Part shown: positions 17,156 through 28,598 of the stretch, in pieces
Layout of the letters: each line of letters opens with the position of its first letter
Numbering within the stretch: the first letter of the stretch is position 1
NCBI RefSeq assembly: GCF_000187745.1
Contig: NZ_GL732491.1
Coordinates: 73,544-106,209 of the forward strand
Source: Streptococcus sp. M334
Lineage (GTDB): Bacteria; Bacillota; Bacilli; Lactobacillales; Streptococcaceae
Direction of reading: 5' to 3'
DNA: 32,666 bases
Notes under the pieces: generated by a model
Database searches by the model: none
Told to the model about the DNA's origin: nothing
What the model saw: only the letters and a program-made list of their open reading frames with translations
Program-made: the position numbers and the translations under genes

Positions 17156-18733
17156 ATGAAATTTCTAAAATACATTAAAACTAATATTTTTATCTATTTT
17201 TTAATAGGAGTGCTTTTGAATAGTGGGATGGCTCTAATAAAGCCATTGTTATTGGATAAGCTATTGAATATTCGCGAAGAGCAACTTACAATTGGTACAA
17301 TTTCATACTTTGTTTTATATGGCCTGTGTTTATACCTGTTTTTTTATAGCACGATGTTGCTAGCAAATTTTGTCAGTAATAATCTGCAGCGTCATATGCA
17401 AATTCGGTTAAAAGATCAGCTTATTAAGAAACTATTTTTGAAAGAAAATGTTGTATATGATGAAAAAGTTTCAATTGTTACACAAGATATGGAACTGCTC
17501 TATAATCGCTTCTTTTTACCCCTGGATATGATAGTTGGAAGAGTTTTTATACTTTGTACAACGATTGTTTTTATTTTGGTGCAAAATTTTTGGCTTGGTA
17601 TTGTTTTTATTGTGTTCTCTTTTCTTCGACCATTACCTCAATGGGTAATGAATAATCGTTTAATGAAAAGCGGTGCAAATTTTTCGGAAATGCAAAAAGC
17701 TTTTCATCTATCTGTAGGAGATTTTTTTAAGGGAGCAGATACGATATATTTTTATGGCGCTAGTAAAGAAAACTTTGCTAAGATGAGAAAAAACAACGAG
17801 TGTTACGAGAATGCTCGTTGGAAAAATGAATGGACTAGCAATGTCGTTTATTTTTTCAATGGTCCTTTAGAATTCCTTAGTCAGGTACTACCTCTTGCAC
17901 TTGGTCTTTTATTACAAAAGAGCGGTATAGAGTTAACAACAGCTAGTTTGGTCTCTATGTATATAGCTACAATGAATCTTAGCGGACCTATTCAAAGAAT
18001 TATGTATAGCATATCTGATATACAGCGATCGCAAACAGTGAAAGAAAAAATATTTTCATTATTGGAAGAATCTTGTTTAGAAACATCATATCCGACAGTC
18101 GAATCTTTAGCTGAGCTAGTTTTGGAGGGCGTTTCAAAACAGGTTGGAGAGCAAGTGCTCTTTTATGATTTGTCACTTAGATTAACTAAGCCAAGTAAAG
18201 TTTTAATAAAGGGAGCTAGTGGTACCGGAAAGTCAACTCTCCTACAGTTGGTAGCAGGAAAGATAAGTCCGAATAGTGGTAGAATTATCGTACGTGATAA
18301 ATCAGGTCGAGAATTTACTCATTATCAAGGGAATGTCGCTTATATCTCTCAGAATCCATTTTTCAGACATGGGACAATCCGAGAAAATTTAACATTAGGA
18401 CAGGAGATTTCAGATAAAGAATTACTCTGTTGCCTAGAACAAGTTGGCTTAACGAATGAAATCACCAATATCTTGGATTATCAACTGATAAATAATGGAG
18501 AAAACATTTCAGGTGGACAACGTTTACGACTTGAATTAGTTCGCTGTCTGCTTCGACAAAAAGACATTGTGTTGGCGGATGAGGTTACATCATCCTTAGA
18601 CAAGGACAATGCATATCAAGTGCGCCAGTTACTTTTGCAGTTGCCTATCATTTTGATTGAAGTTGCTCATCATATTGATTCAGAAACGGTTTATAATCAA
18701 GTAATTGATTTGGGAAAATATAGAATAAAATAA
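17156..18733 (+). CDS. One-chain ABC exporter (TMD-NBD), peptide exporter candidate
   Basis: 525 aa half-transporter that should act as a dimer. The membrane domain (about 1-290) has segments near 10-30, 48-70, 122-142, 146-160 and 232-255. The ATPase domain has Walker A GASGTGKST (353-361), Q399, signature ISGGQ (451-455), Walker B IVLADE with D475/E476, and H505. There is no N-terminal C39 peptidase domain, so it would not itself cleave a GG leader. It follows the mini-ORF and hairpin and precedes an MFS permease, and is AT-rich like the rest of the island. Likely exports the island's peptide or gives self-protection. Confidence 0.88.
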   Translation: MKFLKYIKTNIFIYFLIGVLLNSGMALIKPLLLDKLLNIREEQLTIGTISYFVLYGLCLYLFFYSTMLLANFVSNNLQRHMQIRLKDQLIKKLFLKENVVYDEKVSIVTQDMELLYNRFFLPLDMIVGRVFILCTTIVFILVQNFWLGIVFIVFSFLRPLPQWVMNNRLMKSGANFSEMQKAFHLSVGDFFKGADTIYFYGASKENFAKMRKNNECYENARWKNEWTSNVVYFFNGPLEFLSQVLPLALGLLLQKSGIELTTASLVSMYIATMNLSGPIQRIMYSISDIQRSQTVKEKIFSLLEESCLETSYPTVESLAELVLEGVSKQVGEQVLFYDLSLRLTKPSKVLIKGASGTGKSTLLQLVAGKISPNSGRIIVRDKSGREFTHYQGNVAYISQNPFFRHGTIRENLTLGQEISDKELLCCLEQVGLTNEITNILDYQLINNGENISGGQRLRLELVRCLLRQKDIVLADEVTSSLDKDNAYQVRQLLLQLPIILIEVAHHIDSETVYNQVIDLGKYRIK

Positions 18734-18899
18734 ATAGACTTGTTTTAGCTGATTTAAAGATGTGAGAACTAAAAACTATGGCTAAGTTGGAATGTTAAAA
18801 ATTCAATTTCTGACCACCTAATCTTGTGTCAAATAGTTATCAAACAAAGTCTACTATACCATTTATCAGTTAAATATTTTTATGTTATAGGAGAGCTAT

Positions 18900-20078
18900 A
18901 TGTCTAATTCATTTATCAAATTGTTAGTCTCTCAATTGTTTGCAAATTTAGCAGATATTTTCTTTAGAGTAACAATCATTGCTAACATATACATTATTTC
19001 AAAATCAGTAATTGCCACATCACTAGTTCCCATTTTAATAGGGATAGCCTCTTTTGTTGCGAGTCTTTTAGTTCCGTTGGTTACTAAAAAGTTAGCGCTA
19101 AATAGGGTTTTATCTTTATCCCAATTTGGAAAGACTATATTATTGTCGATACTGGTAGGAATGTTTATCGTAATGCAATCAGTAGCGCCTTTGGTGACCT
19201 ATCTATTTGTTGTTGTAATTTCCATATTAGATGGTTTTGCCGCACCCGTTTCCTATGCTATTGTGCCACGCTATGCGACCGATTTGGGTAAGGCTAATTC
19301 AGCCTTATCAATGAGTGGTGAAGCTGTTCAATTGGTGGGTTGGGGATTAGGTGGACTCTTATTTGCAACAATTGGTCTTTTATCTACCACGTTTATCATT
19401 TTAATGTTGTATATCATTTCTAGCTTTTTGATGTTATTTCTTCCTAACGCTGAAGTGGAGGTGTTAGAGTCAGAAACTAATCTTGAAATTTTGCTCAAAG
19501 GTTGGAAGTTAGTTGCTAGAGATCCTAGATTAAGACTTTTTGTATCAGCAAATTTATTGGAAATTTTTTCAAATACGATTTGGGTTTCTTCCATTATACT
19601 TGTTTTTGTAACTGAGTTATTAAATAAAACGGAAAGTTACTGGGGATATTCTAATACAGCATACTCTATTGGGATTATAATTAGTGGCTTAATTGCTTTT
19701 AGGCTATCTGAAAAGTTCCTTGCTGCTAAATGGCAAAGTATTCTTTTTTCTCTTGTAGCCATGGCAATAGTGACATTGACTATTCTACTTTTTCCAAACG
19801 CACAGATGTTTTTAGTATTTTCAGCTTTAGTTGGTATGTTATCGCAACTAAAAGAAGTTCCTGAAAGTGTGTTTCTTCAGGAAACAGTAGAGGAAAATCA
19901 TTTGGTTAATGTCTATTCCGTTCTGGAAGTGATTTCGACACTATCATTTTCAGTATTTGTTTTGCTAATGAGCTATATTACTGAGAGTTTTGGTATTAGC
20001 ATAAGTTTTTGGCTATCAGCCATTTGTCTGATGATAGAAGCTATTTTAATTTATATCAGACGAGACTATTTTAAATGA
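18900..20078 (+). CDS. MFS transporter
   Basis: 392 aa, about 12 membrane helices, cytoplasmic break around residues 185-215 (NAEVEVLESETNLEILLKGWKLVARDPRLR). Looks like the MFS_3/enterobactin-exporter or macrolide-efflux-like drug/peptide efflux group. AGGAGAG precedes ATG 18900. The 166-bp gap after the ABC gene shows no clear terminator or promoter, so read-through is possible. In the SHP/Rgg context it may export a small product or provide immunity; substrate unknown. Confidence 0.85.
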   Translation: MSNSFIKLLVSQLFANLADIFFRVTIIANIYIISKSVIATSLVPILIGIASFVASLLVPLVTKKLALNRVLSLSQFGKTILLSILVGMFIVMQSVAPLVTYLFVVVISILDGFAAPVSYAIVPRYATDLGKANSALSMSGEAVQLVGWGLGGLLFATIGLLSTTFIILMLYIISSFLMLFLPNAEVEVLESETNLEILLKGWKLVARDPRLRLFVSANLLEIFSNTIWVSSIILVFVTELLNKTESYWGYSNTAYSIGIIISGLIAFRLSEKFLAAKWQSILFSLVAMAIVTLTILLFPNAQMFLVFSALVGMLSQLKEVPESVFLQETVEENHLVNVYSVLEVISTLSFSVFVLLMSYITESFGISISFWLSAICLMIEAILIYIRRDYFK

Positions 20079-20097
20079 GAGACGGATTAAAAAATCT

Positions 20098-20161
20098 TTA
20101 AAAATCAGAACAGCGCATAGTATCAGGTGTCGAAAGCCTTGATATTATGCGTTTTATTATG
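20098..20161 (+). repeat. Palindromic dispersed repeat / terminator, island right edge
   Basis: CGCATAGTATCAGG (from 20114) pairs with CCTTGATATTATGCG (to 20151) and is followed by TTTTATTATG, so it can terminate the MFS transcript. Related copies: a half copy at 14136-14160 (reverse) and a diverged one at 28931-28985. From here to 20287 I see no gene or other signal. Confidence 0.65.
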
Positions 20162-20287
20162 GGGATATTTACTTCATTTTCTACTGAAATGGAGTTTTTA
20201 CCTAGACTTATCTATTTAAAATATTCATAGAAAAACCGCATAATCTTTAAAATTAGCTTAAATGCAGTGAAAATGTACGGTAAACAA

Positions 20288-20317
20288 TTGAAAAATTACC
20301 CTAAAAAATGGTACAAT
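20288..20317 (+). promoter_or_regulatory. dlt operon promoter
   Basis: TTGAAA (20288-20293), 18 nt, TACAAT (20312-20317), with TGG just before the -10 (extended -10). It gives a leader of about 60 nt before dltX. Confidence 0.7.
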
Positions 20318-20386
20318 GGTAGAAAAATACTATAGTAAGAGTTCATCTTATTTAGCAAAAATTACAGAAATGAATGGTTTTTCTTG

Positions 20387-20518
20387 ATGAAACAGAGAAA
20401 AGAATTGTCCCTCTTTCTTGGTCGGACAGCCTTGTATTTTCTTATCTTTCTAGGGCTGCTTTACTTCTTTAGCTATCTTGGTCAGGGTCAAGGAAGCTTT
20501 ATCTATAATGAATTTTAA
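20387..20518 (+). CDS. dltX: DltX, teichoic acid D-Ala incorporation-associated protein
   Basis: 43 aa from ATG 20387, ending …FIYNEF. N-terminal basic MKQRKELSL, one membrane helix (about 14-31, TALYFLIFLGLLYFFSYL) and a conserved C-terminal tail. DltX is the short first protein of dlt operons in Gram-positives. It binds DltB/DltD and its C-terminus is needed for D-alanine transfer to lipoteichoic acid. It starts 20 bp before dltA and is missed by length cut-offs. Confidence 0.88.
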   Translation: MKQRKELSLFLGRTALYFLIFLGLLYFFSYLGQGQGSFIYNEF

Positions 20519-20538
20519 CTTGAAGGAGAATTCCTATT

Positions 20539-22089
20539 GTGTCAAATAAACCAATAGTAGATATGATTGAAACCATTGAGCATTTTGCTCAGACACAGCC
20601 TAGCTATCCTGTTTACAATGTTTTGGGGCAGGAACACACTTATGGCGATTTAAAGGCTGATTCGGATAGTTTGGCTACAGCCATCGATCAACTGAATTTA
20701 CCAGAGAAGTCTCCTGTGGTTGTTTTTGGTGGCCAAGAATATGAAATGTTGGCAACTTTTGTAGCGCTGACTAAGTCAGGTCATGCCTACATTCCAATTG
20801 ATAGTCATTCGGCCTTGGAGCGAGTTTCGGCTATTTTAGAAGTGGCAGAGCCAAGCTTGATTATTGCCATTTCAGACTTTCCATTGGAGCAGGTTTCTAC
20901 ACCGATGATGAATCTAGCTCAGGTTCAAGAATCCTTTGCCCAAGGGAATAACTATGAAATCACGCATCCAGTCAAGGGAGATGATAATTACTACATTATC
21001 TTTACTTCTGGTACGACTGGTAAGCCTAAAGGAGTGCAGATTTCCCATGATAACCTCCTCAGCTTTACCAATTGGATGATTATGGACAAAGAATTTGCGA
21101 CGCCAAGTCGTCCGCAAATGCTGGCTCAGCCACCTTATTCTTTTGACCTGTCTGTCATGTACTGGGCACCGACCTTGGCACTTGGTGGTACGCTTTTCGC
21201 TCTTCCTTCAGCCATTACTCAGGACTTTAAGCAACTCTTTGCGACCATCTTTTCATTGCCGATCGCTATCTGGACATCAACCCCTTCTTTTGCAGATATG
21301 GCCATGTTGTCTGAAGACTTCAACAGTGAGAAAATGCCTGGAATCACGCATTTTTATTTTGATGGTGAAGAATTGACGGTTAAAACAGCTCAAAAACTAC
21401 GCGAGCGTTTCCCAAATGCCCGTATTATCAATGCCTACGGCCCAACAGAAGCGACAGTGGCCCTGTCAGCAGTTGCCGTGACAGATGAGATGCTAGCGAC
21501 TCTCAAACGCCTACCAATTGGCTATACCAAGGCTGATTCTCCAACCTTTATCATTGACGAGGAAGGAAATAAACTGCCAAATGGCGAACAGGGAGAAATC
21601 ATTGTTTCTGGACCAGCCGTTTCAAAAGGCTATATGAACAATCCAGAAAAAACAGCGGAAGCCTTCTTTGAATTTGAAGGACTGCCAGCCTATCACACAG
21701 GTGATGTGGGAACCATGACAGATGAAGGCTTACTTCTCTACGGCGGACGCATGGACTTCCAGATTAAGTTTAACGGTTACCGCATTGAGTTAGAAGATGT
21801 CTCTCAAAATCTTAATAAGTCTCGTTATATCGAGTCTGCTGTCGCAGTACCACGTTATAACAAGGACCACAAGGTACAAAATCTACTGGCCTATGTCATC
21901 TTAAAAGACGGTGTTCGTGAGCAGTTTGAGCGTGATATCGATATTACCAAGGCTATCAAGGAAGATTTGACAGATATCATGATGTCCTACATGATGCCGT
22001 CTAAATTCCTTTACCGAGACAGTTTGCCATTGACTCCAAATGGGAAAATTGACATAAAAGGATTGATTAACGAGGTGAATAAGAGATGA
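20539..22089 (+). CDS. dltA: D-alanine--D-alanyl carrier protein ligase
   Basis: 516 aa from GTG 20539 with AAGGAG at 20523-20528. Adenylates D-alanine with ATP and loads it onto the DltC phosphopantetheine arm. Adenylation-domain motifs: [10 protein letters not shown] near residues 156-165, NAYGPTEAT near 298, YHTGD and [17 protein letters not shown] near 410-425, and the C-terminal lysine in [12 protein letters not shown]. Its stop overlaps dltB by 4 bp. Teichoic-acid D-alanylation lowers the surface negative charge and raises resistance to cationic peptides. Confidence 0.97.
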   Translation: MSNKPIVDMIETIEHFAQTQPSYPVYNVLGQEHTYGDLKADSDSLATAIDQLNLPEKSPVVVFGGQEYEMLATFVALTKSGHAYIPIDSHSALERVSAILEVAEPSLIIAISDFPLEQVSTPMMNLAQVQESFAQGNNYEITHPVKGDDNYYIIFTSGTTGKPKGVQISHDNLLSFTNWMIMDKEFATPSRPQMLAQPPYSFDLSVMYWAPTLALGGTLFALPSAITQDFKQLFATIFSLPIAIWTSTPSFADMAMLSEDFNSEKMPGITHFYFDGEELTVKTAQKLRERFPNARIINAYGPTEATVALSAVAVTDEMLATLKRLPIGYTKADSPTFIIDEEGNKLPNGEQGEIIVSGPAVSKGYMNNPEKTAEAFFEFEGLPAYHTGDVGTMTDEGLLLYGGRMDFQIKFNGYRIELEDVSQNLNKSRYIESAVAVPRYNKDHKVQNLLAYVILKDGVREQFERDIDITKAIKEDLTDIMMSYMMPSKFLYRDSLPLTPNGKIDIKGLINEVNKR

Positions 22090-23330
22090 TGGAGTTCTTT
22101 CAACAGCTTCCTCATTTAGAGCCATATGGCAATCCTCAGTATTTTGTCTATGTGATTGCTGCAACCTTGCCCATCTTTATCGGCCTCTTTTTCAAGAAAC
22201 GCTTTGCCTGGTACGAGGTATTGGTTAGTCTCTTCTTTATCGTCACCATGTTGGTAGGTGGGAAGACCAATCAGTTGGCTGCCTTGGGTATTTACCTTTG
22301 CTGGGAAATATTGCTCGTACTCTTCTACAAGCATTATCGAAAAAGTAAGGATGGCAAGTGGGTCTTCTACCTAGTTAGTTTTCTGTCCCTCCTTCCGATT
22401 ATCTTTGTCAAGGTGCAGCCGGCTATCAATGGAACGCAGTCTTTGCTTGGCTTTTTGGGAATTTCTTACCTGACCTTTCGTTCGGTTGGGATTATCATCG
22501 AGCTGAGAGATGGAGTGATTAAGGATTTTACCCTCTGGGAATTCCTCCGATTCCTTCTCTTCATGCCAACTTTCTCGAGTGGCCCAATCGATCGCTTTAA
22601 GCGTTTTAATGAAAATTATCAGACCATTCCTGAGCGGGATGAGTTGATGGATATGCTGGAAGAATCCGTTCGCTATATCATGTGGGGATTTTTGTACAAG
22701 TTTATCCTGGCTCATGTTTTAGGAGAAACTTTACTACCTCCTCTGAAGAATCTAGCCCTGCAGTCAGGTGGCTTCTTTAACCCCTATGCCTTGGCAGTTA
22801 TGTATACCTTTGGTTTGGAGCTTTTCTTTGATTTTGCAGGTTACTCTATGTTTGCCTTGGCTATCTCAAACTTAATGGGAATCCGTAGCCCTATCAACTT
22901 TAATAAGCCCTTTCTGTCTAGGGATTTAAAAGAGTTTTGGAATCGTTGGCACATGAGTCTTTCTTTCTGGTTCCGTGACTTTGTCTTTATGCGAATGGTG
23001 ATGGTATTGACCAGAAAGAAGGTCTTTAAGAATCGCAATGTAACCTCAAGTGTGGCCTACATTGTAAATATGCTGATTATGGGATTTTGGCATGGTGTGA
23101 CCTGGTACTATATCGCCTATGGCCTCTTTCATGGACTGGGCTTGGTCATCAATGACGCTTGGATTCGCAAGAAAAAAACGCTCAATAAGGAGCGGAAAAA
23201 ATCAGGGAAGCCTGCTCTACCTGAGAATCGCTGGATTCAGTTGCTTGGCATGGTTGTCACCTTCCATGTCGTCATGCTGTCATTCTTAATCTTTTCTGGA
23301 TTTTTGAATGATTTATGGTTTAAAAAATAA
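22086..23330 (+). CDS. dltB: D-alanyl transferase, MBOAT membrane protein
   Basis: 414 aa, about 11 or more membrane segments. Passes the D-alanyl group from DltC across the membrane toward DltD. MBOAT histidines are present: H289 in [14 protein letters not shown] and H336 in [12 protein letters not shown], the latter matching the catalytic His numbering of S. thermophilus DltB. ATG overlaps the dltA stop (ATGA). Confidence 0.97.
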   Translation: MMEFFQQLPHLEPYGNPQYFVYVIAATLPIFIGLFFKKRFAWYEVLVSLFFIVTMLVGGKTNQLAALGIYLCWEILLVLFYKHYRKSKDGKWVFYLVSFLSLLPIIFVKVQPAINGTQSLLGFLGISYLTFRSVGIIIELRDGVIKDFTLWEFLRFLLFMPTFSSGPIDRFKRFNENYQTIPERDELMDMLEESVRYIMWGFLYKFILAHVLGETLLPPLKNLALQSGGFFNPYALAVMYTFGLELFFDFAGYSMFALAISNLMGIRSPINFNKPFLSRDLKEFWNRWHMSLSFWFRDFVFMRMVMVLTRKKVFKNRNVTSSVAYIVNMLIMGFWHGVTWYYIAYGLFHGLGLVINDAWIRKKKTLNKERKKSGKPALPENRWIQLLGMVVTFHVVMLSFLIFSGFLNDLWFKK

Positions 23331-23340
23331 AAGGAAATAA

Positions 23341-24844
<1,504 letters not shown>

Positions 24845-24856
24845 ATCATAATATAG

Positions 24857-24909
24857 AAGAGTTCAAGAATGAAGCCCCTATTTTCACGTTTTTTCTTGAC
24901 TCTTTTTTT
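24857..24909 (+). terminator. dlt operon terminator
   Basis: AAGAGTTCAAGAA pairs with TTCTTGACTCTT (one bulge) followed by TTTTTTT. Its right arm contains the -35 box of the adc promoter. Confidence 0.8.
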
Positions 24910-24934
24910 GCTTGTGATATAATTAACTGGTAAA
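24896..24934 (+). promoter_or_regulatory. adc promoter with AdcR box
   Basis: TTGACT (24896-24901), 16 nt, extended -10 TGATATAAT (24915-24923). TTAACTGGTAAA (24923-24934) matches 11 of 12 positions of the AdcR operator TTAACYRGTTAA and overlaps the end of the -10. Zinc-bound AdcR would block this promoter, giving autoregulation of adcRCBA. Confidence 0.82.
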
Positions 24935-24998
24935 TAAAATTCCAAAGAATAGTATTTTTCTCTTAAAAAAGAGAAGTCTAAAAGGAAAGGAGTCAAAT

Positions 24999-25439
24999 AT
25001 GAGACAGCTAGCGAAGGATATCGATGGCTTTTTGAATGAGGTGATTTTACAGGCGGAAAACCAACATGAAATCCTAATAGGTCATTGTACTAGTGAGGTA
25101 GCTCTGACCAATACCCAGGAGCATATCCTCATGCTCTTGTCGGAGGAATCTTTAACCAATTCAGAGTTGGCTCGTCGTCTCAATGTCAGTCAGGCGGCAG
25201 TTACCAAGGCCATTAAGTCTTTGGTCAAGGAAGGGATGTTGGAAACATCTAAAGATCCTAAGGATGCGCGTGTGATTTTTTATCAGTTGACTGATTTGGC
25301 TCGTCCAATCGCTGAGGAGCACCACCATCACCATGAGCATACGCTTTTAACCTATGAACAAGTGGCGACTCAGTTTACTCCAAATGAACAAAAAGTGATT
25401 CAGCGGTTTTTGACTGCTTTAGTAGGGGAAATCAAATAA
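24999..25439 (+). CDS. adcR: Zinc-responsive MarR-type repressor
   Basis: 146 aa. Winged helix with [25 protein letters not shown] (about 55-79) and wing [11 protein letters not shown]. The zinc ligands described for pneumococcal AdcR fall at the same positions: E24, C30, E41, H42, H108, H112, the last within a run of five histidines. Represses adcCBA and itself when zinc is plentiful. The stop overlaps adcC by one base (TAATG). Confidence 0.97.
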   Translation: MRQLAKDIDGFLNEVILQAENQHEILIGHCTSEVALTNTQEHILMLLSEESLTNSELARRLNVSQAAVTKAIKSLVKEGMLETSKDPKDARVIFYQLTDLARPIAEEHHHHHEHTLLTYEQVATQFTPNEQKVIQRFLTALVGEIK

Positions 25440-26143
25440 TGAGATATATTACGGTAGAGGATTTGTCCTTCTATTATGATAAGGAGCCTGTTCTTGAACA
25501 TATCAATTATAGCGTTGATAGTGGGGAATTTGTTACCTTGACAGGGGAAAATGGGGCAGCTAAGACGACATTGATCAAGGCTAGTCTTGGTATCCTCCAA
25601 CCACGCATTGGAAAGGTGACCATTTCAAAGACAAATACGCAGGGTAAGAAATTGAGAATAGCTTATCTTCCTCAACAGATTGCCAGTTTTAATGCTGGTT
25701 TTCCAAGTACGGTTTATGAATTTGTCAAGTCGGGTCGCTATCCGCGAAAAGGCTGGTTCCGTCGCTTGAATGCTCATGATGAGGAGCATATCAAGGCCAG
25801 TTTAGATTCAGTTGGTATGTGGGAACACCGAGACAAACGCTTGGGGTCTCTCTCTGGGGGACAAAAGCAGCGAGCGGTGATTGCGCGTATGTTTGCTTCT
25901 GATCCAGATGTGTTTATCCTAGATGAGCCGACAACGGGGATGGATGCAGGAAGTAAAAACGAATTTTACGAACTCATGCACCACAGCGCCCATCATCACG
26001 GCAAGGCTGTTTTGATGATTACTCATGACCCTGAGGAGGTTAAGGATTATGCGGATCGCAATATTCATCTAGTCCGTAACCAAGACTCGCCATGGCGTTG
26101 TTTCAACGTTCATGAGAATGACCAGGAGGTGGGCCATGCTTAG
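25439..26143 (+). CDS. adcC: Zinc ABC transporter ATPase
   Basis: 234 aa. Powers zinc import with AdcB and substrate-binding AdcA. Walker A region [10 protein letters not shown] (Ala in place of the usual Gly before Lys), Q-loop in YLPQQ, signature LSGGQKQR, Walker [13 protein letters not shown], and His in MITHD. Histidines in the C-terminal part (MHHSAHHHG). The stop overlaps adcB by 8 bp. Confidence 0.96.
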   Translation: MRYITVEDLSFYYDKEPVLEHINYSVDSGEFVTLTGENGAAKTTLIKASLGILQPRIGKVTISKTNTQGKKLRIAYLPQQIASFNAGFPSTVYEFVKSGRYPRKGWFRRLNAHDEEHIKASLDSVGMWEHRDKRLGSLSGGQKQRAVIARMFASDPDVFILDEPTTGMDAGSKNEFYELMHHSAHHHGKAVLMITHDPEEVKDYADRNIHLVRNQDSPWRCFNVHENDQEVGHA

Positions 26144-26942
26144 TTTATTATCTTATGACTTTATGCAACGTGCCTTTCTGGCCGTTATTGCCATGAGTCT
26201 TTTCTCGCCAGTTCTTGGAACCTTCCTTATCTTGCGTCGTCAGAGTTTGATGAGTGATACCCTCAGCCACGTCTCGCTTTCAGGTGTAGCCTTTGGTCTG
26301 GTTCTGGGGATTTCTCCGACTATTTCCACTATTGCTATTGTCTTGATTGCGGCGGTCTTTTTGGAGTATCTCCGTACGGTTTACAAGAGCTTTATGGAAA
26401 TCGGGACAGCTATCCTCATGTCGACAGGTCTGGCTGTTTCTCTGATTGTCATGAGCAAGGGAAAAAGTTCTAGTTCAATGAGTTTGGACCAGTACCTTTT
26501 TGGTTCGATTGTGACTATCAGCGAAGAGCAGGTCATTTCCCTCTTTGTCATTGCGGCGGTTGTTTTGATTTTGACCTTCCTCTTTCTTCGTCCAATGTAT
26601 ATCCTGACCTTTGATGAGGATACGGCCTTTGTGGATGGCTTGCCTGTTCGTACCATGTCCATTCTTTTTAACATGGTGACAGGGGTGGCCATTGCCCTTA
26701 TGATTCCAGCTGCGGGAGCTCTTCTGGTATCGACCATTATGGTCTTGCCAGCTAGTATTGCCCTGCGTCTGGGGAAAAACTTTAAATCGGTTATGCTGCT
26801 AGCCAGTGCTATTGGATTTTTGGGAATGGTGGCAGGACTCTACATTTCCTACTATGCAGAAACGCCTGCAAGTGCAAGTATTACCATTATTTTTGTAACT
26901 GTCTTTTTACTCATCAGTTTAGTAAGACGTTTTATCAAATAG
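26136..26942 (+). CDS. adcB: Zinc ABC transporter permease
   Basis: 268 aa ABC-3 family permease with about 8 membrane helices (first about 8-30, [20 protein letters not shown]; then [19 protein letters not shown]). Start at ATG 26136 with AGGAGG at 26124-26129, preferred over the longer frame from 26112. Forms the zinc channel with AdcC. 9 bp before adcA. Confidence 0.96.
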   Translation: MLSLLSYDFMQRAFLAVIAMSLFSPVLGTFLILRRQSLMSDTLSHVSLSGVAFGLVLGISPTISTIAIVLIAAVFLEYLRTVYKSFMEIGTAILMSTGLAVSLIVMSKGKSSSSMSLDQYLFGSIVTISEEQVISLFVIAAVVLILTFLFLRPMYILTFDEDTAFVDGLPVRTMSILFNMVTGVAIALMIPAAGALLVSTIMVLPASIALRLGKNFKSVMLLASAIGFLGMVAGLYISYYAETPASASITIIFVTVFLLISLVRRFIK

Positions 26943-26951
26943 GAGACGAAC

Positions 26952-28457
26952 GTGAAAAAAATTAGCTTATTGCTAGCCAGTCTATGTGCCTTGTTTTTAG
27001 TGGCTTGTTCCAATCAAAAGCAGGCAGATGGCAAACTAAATATTGTGACAACCTTTTACCCTGTCTATGAATTTACTAAGCAAGTCGCAGGAGATACTGC
27101 TAATGTAGAACTCCTCATCGGTGCTGGTACAGAACCCCATGAATATGAACCGTCTGCCAAGGCAGTTGCCAAAATTCAAGATGCAGATACCTTCGTTTAT
27201 GAAAATGAAAATATGGAAACATGGGTTCCTAAATTGCTAGATACCTTGGATAAGAAAAAGGTCAAAACCATCAAGGCGACAGGAGATATGTTGCTCTTGC
27301 CAGGTGGCGAGGAAGAAGAGGGAGACCATGACCATGGCGAAGAAGGTCATCACCATGAGTACGATCCCCATGTTTGGTTATCACCAGTTCGTGCTATTAA
27401 ACTTGTAGAGCACATCCGTGATAGCCTATCAGCAGATTATCCGGATAAAAAAGATACCTTTGAGAAGAATGCAGCTGCCTATATCGAAAAATTGCAAGCC
27501 TTGGATAAGGCTTATGCAGAAGGCTTGTCTCAAGCCAAACAAAAGAGCTTTGTAACGCAACACGCAGCCTTTAACTATCTCGCCTTGGACTATGGACTCA
27601 AACAAGTCGCAATCTCAGGCCTCTCTCCAGATGCAGAACCATCAGCTGCTCGTCTGGCAGAATTGACAGAGTACGTCAAGAAAAATAAAATTGCCTATAT
27701 CTACTTTGAGGAAAACGCCTCACAAGCCCTTGCTAACACACTTTCAAAAGAGGCAGGTGTCAAAACAGATGTCCTTAATCCTTTAGAAAGTCTGACAGAA
27801 GAGGACACCAAGGCTGGAGAAAATTACATCTCTATCATGGAGAAAAACCTCAAGGCTCTAAAACAAACAACAGACCAAGAAGGCCCAGCAATTGAGCCTG
27901 AAAAGGCGGAGGATACGAAGACAGTTCAAAATGGTTACTTTGAGGATGCCGATGTCAAGGATCGTACCTTGAGTGACTATGCAGGTAACTGGCAATCAGT
28001 TTATCCTTTCCTTGAAGATGGCACGTTTGACCAAGTCTTTGACTACAAGGCTAAGTTGACTGGTAAGATGACTCAGGCTGAGTACAAGGCCTACTATACA
28101 AAAGGCTATCAGACAGATGTGACTAAGATTAACATCACTGATAACACTATGGAATTTGTTCAAGGTGGACAAAGTAAGAAATTCACCTACAAGTATGTTG
28201 GTAAGAAAATCTTGACTTACAAGAAAGGCAATCGTGGCGTGCGCTTCCTCTTTGAAGCGACAGATGCGGATGCTGGACAGTTCAAATATGTTCAGTTTAG
28301 TGATCACAATATAGCCCCAGTTAAGGCAGAACATTTCCATATCTTCTTTGGAGGCACAAGCCAAGAAGCCCTCTTTGAAGAAATGGATAACTGGCCAACC
28401 TATTACCCAGATAACCTATCTGGACAAGAAATCGCCCAAGAAATGTTGGCGCATTGA
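26952..28457 (+). CDS. adcA: Zinc-binding lipoprotein with ZinT domain
   Basis: 501 aa from GTG 26952 (AGGAG upstream). Lipoprotein signal with lipobox LVAC (C19). Cluster A-I binding domain with the expected zinc ligands H63, H140, H204 and E279, and a His/Asp/Glu-rich loop about 119-140. The C-terminal ZinT domain (about 320-501, from NGYFEDADVKDRTLSDYAGNWQS) has its own histidines (EHFHIFFGG) and helps zinc capture when zinc is very low. Outside face of the membrane. Confidence 0.97.
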   Translation: MKKISLLLASLCALFLVACSNQKQADGKLNIVTTFYPVYEFTKQVAGDTANVELLIGAGTEPHEYEPSAKAVAKIQDADTFVYENENMETWVPKLLDTLDKKKVKTIKATGDMLLLPGGEEEEGDHDHGEEGHHHEYDPHVWLSPVRAIKLVEHIRDSLSADYPDKKDTFEKNAAAYIEKLQALDKAYAEGLSQAKQKSFVTQHAAFNYLALDYGLKQVAISGLSPDAEPSAARLAELTEYVKKNKIAYIYFEENASQALANTLSKEAGVKTDVLNPLESLTEEDTKAGENYISIMEKNLKALKQTTDQEGPAIEPEKAEDTKTVQNGYFEDADVKDRTLSDYAGNWQSVYPFLEDGTFDQVFDYKAKLTGKMTQAEYKAYYTKGYQTDVTKINITDNTMEFVQGGQSKKFTYKYVGKKILTYKKGNRGVRFLFEATDADAGQFKYVQFSDHNIAPVKAEHFHIFFGGTSQEALFEEMDNWPTYYPDNLSGQEIAQEMLAH

Positions 28458-28461
28458 TGAG

Positions 28462-28495
28462 AAACCGACTAGTTCATAGGAGCTAGTCGGTTTTT
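28462..28495 (+). terminator. adc operon terminator
   Basis: AAACCGACTAG (28462-28472) pairs with CTAGTCGGTTT (28483-28493) and is followed by T's, 5 bp after adcA. Confidence 0.88.
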
Positions 28496-28563
28496 GGGGT
28501 ACTAGATGGCTAACTTCACTATAGACCTTACAAAACTTTAAAAATATAAAATAAATAAAACTC

Positions 28564-28592
28564 TTGAAATATCTGGGCTTATATGCTAGAAT
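28564..28592 (+). promoter_or_regulatory. Promoter of antisense (antitoxin-like) RNA
   Basis: TTGAAA (28564-28569), 17 nt, extended -10 TGCTAGAAT (28584-28592): a near-consensus strong promoter with no protein gene behind it, only a terminator about 30-65 nt downstream. Confidence 0.75.
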
Positions 28593-28598
28593 GTTGTT

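Noticed and set aside
22371..22715. 114-aa minus-strand frame opposite dltB
   Set aside because: Antisense shadow of a conserved MBOAT gene.
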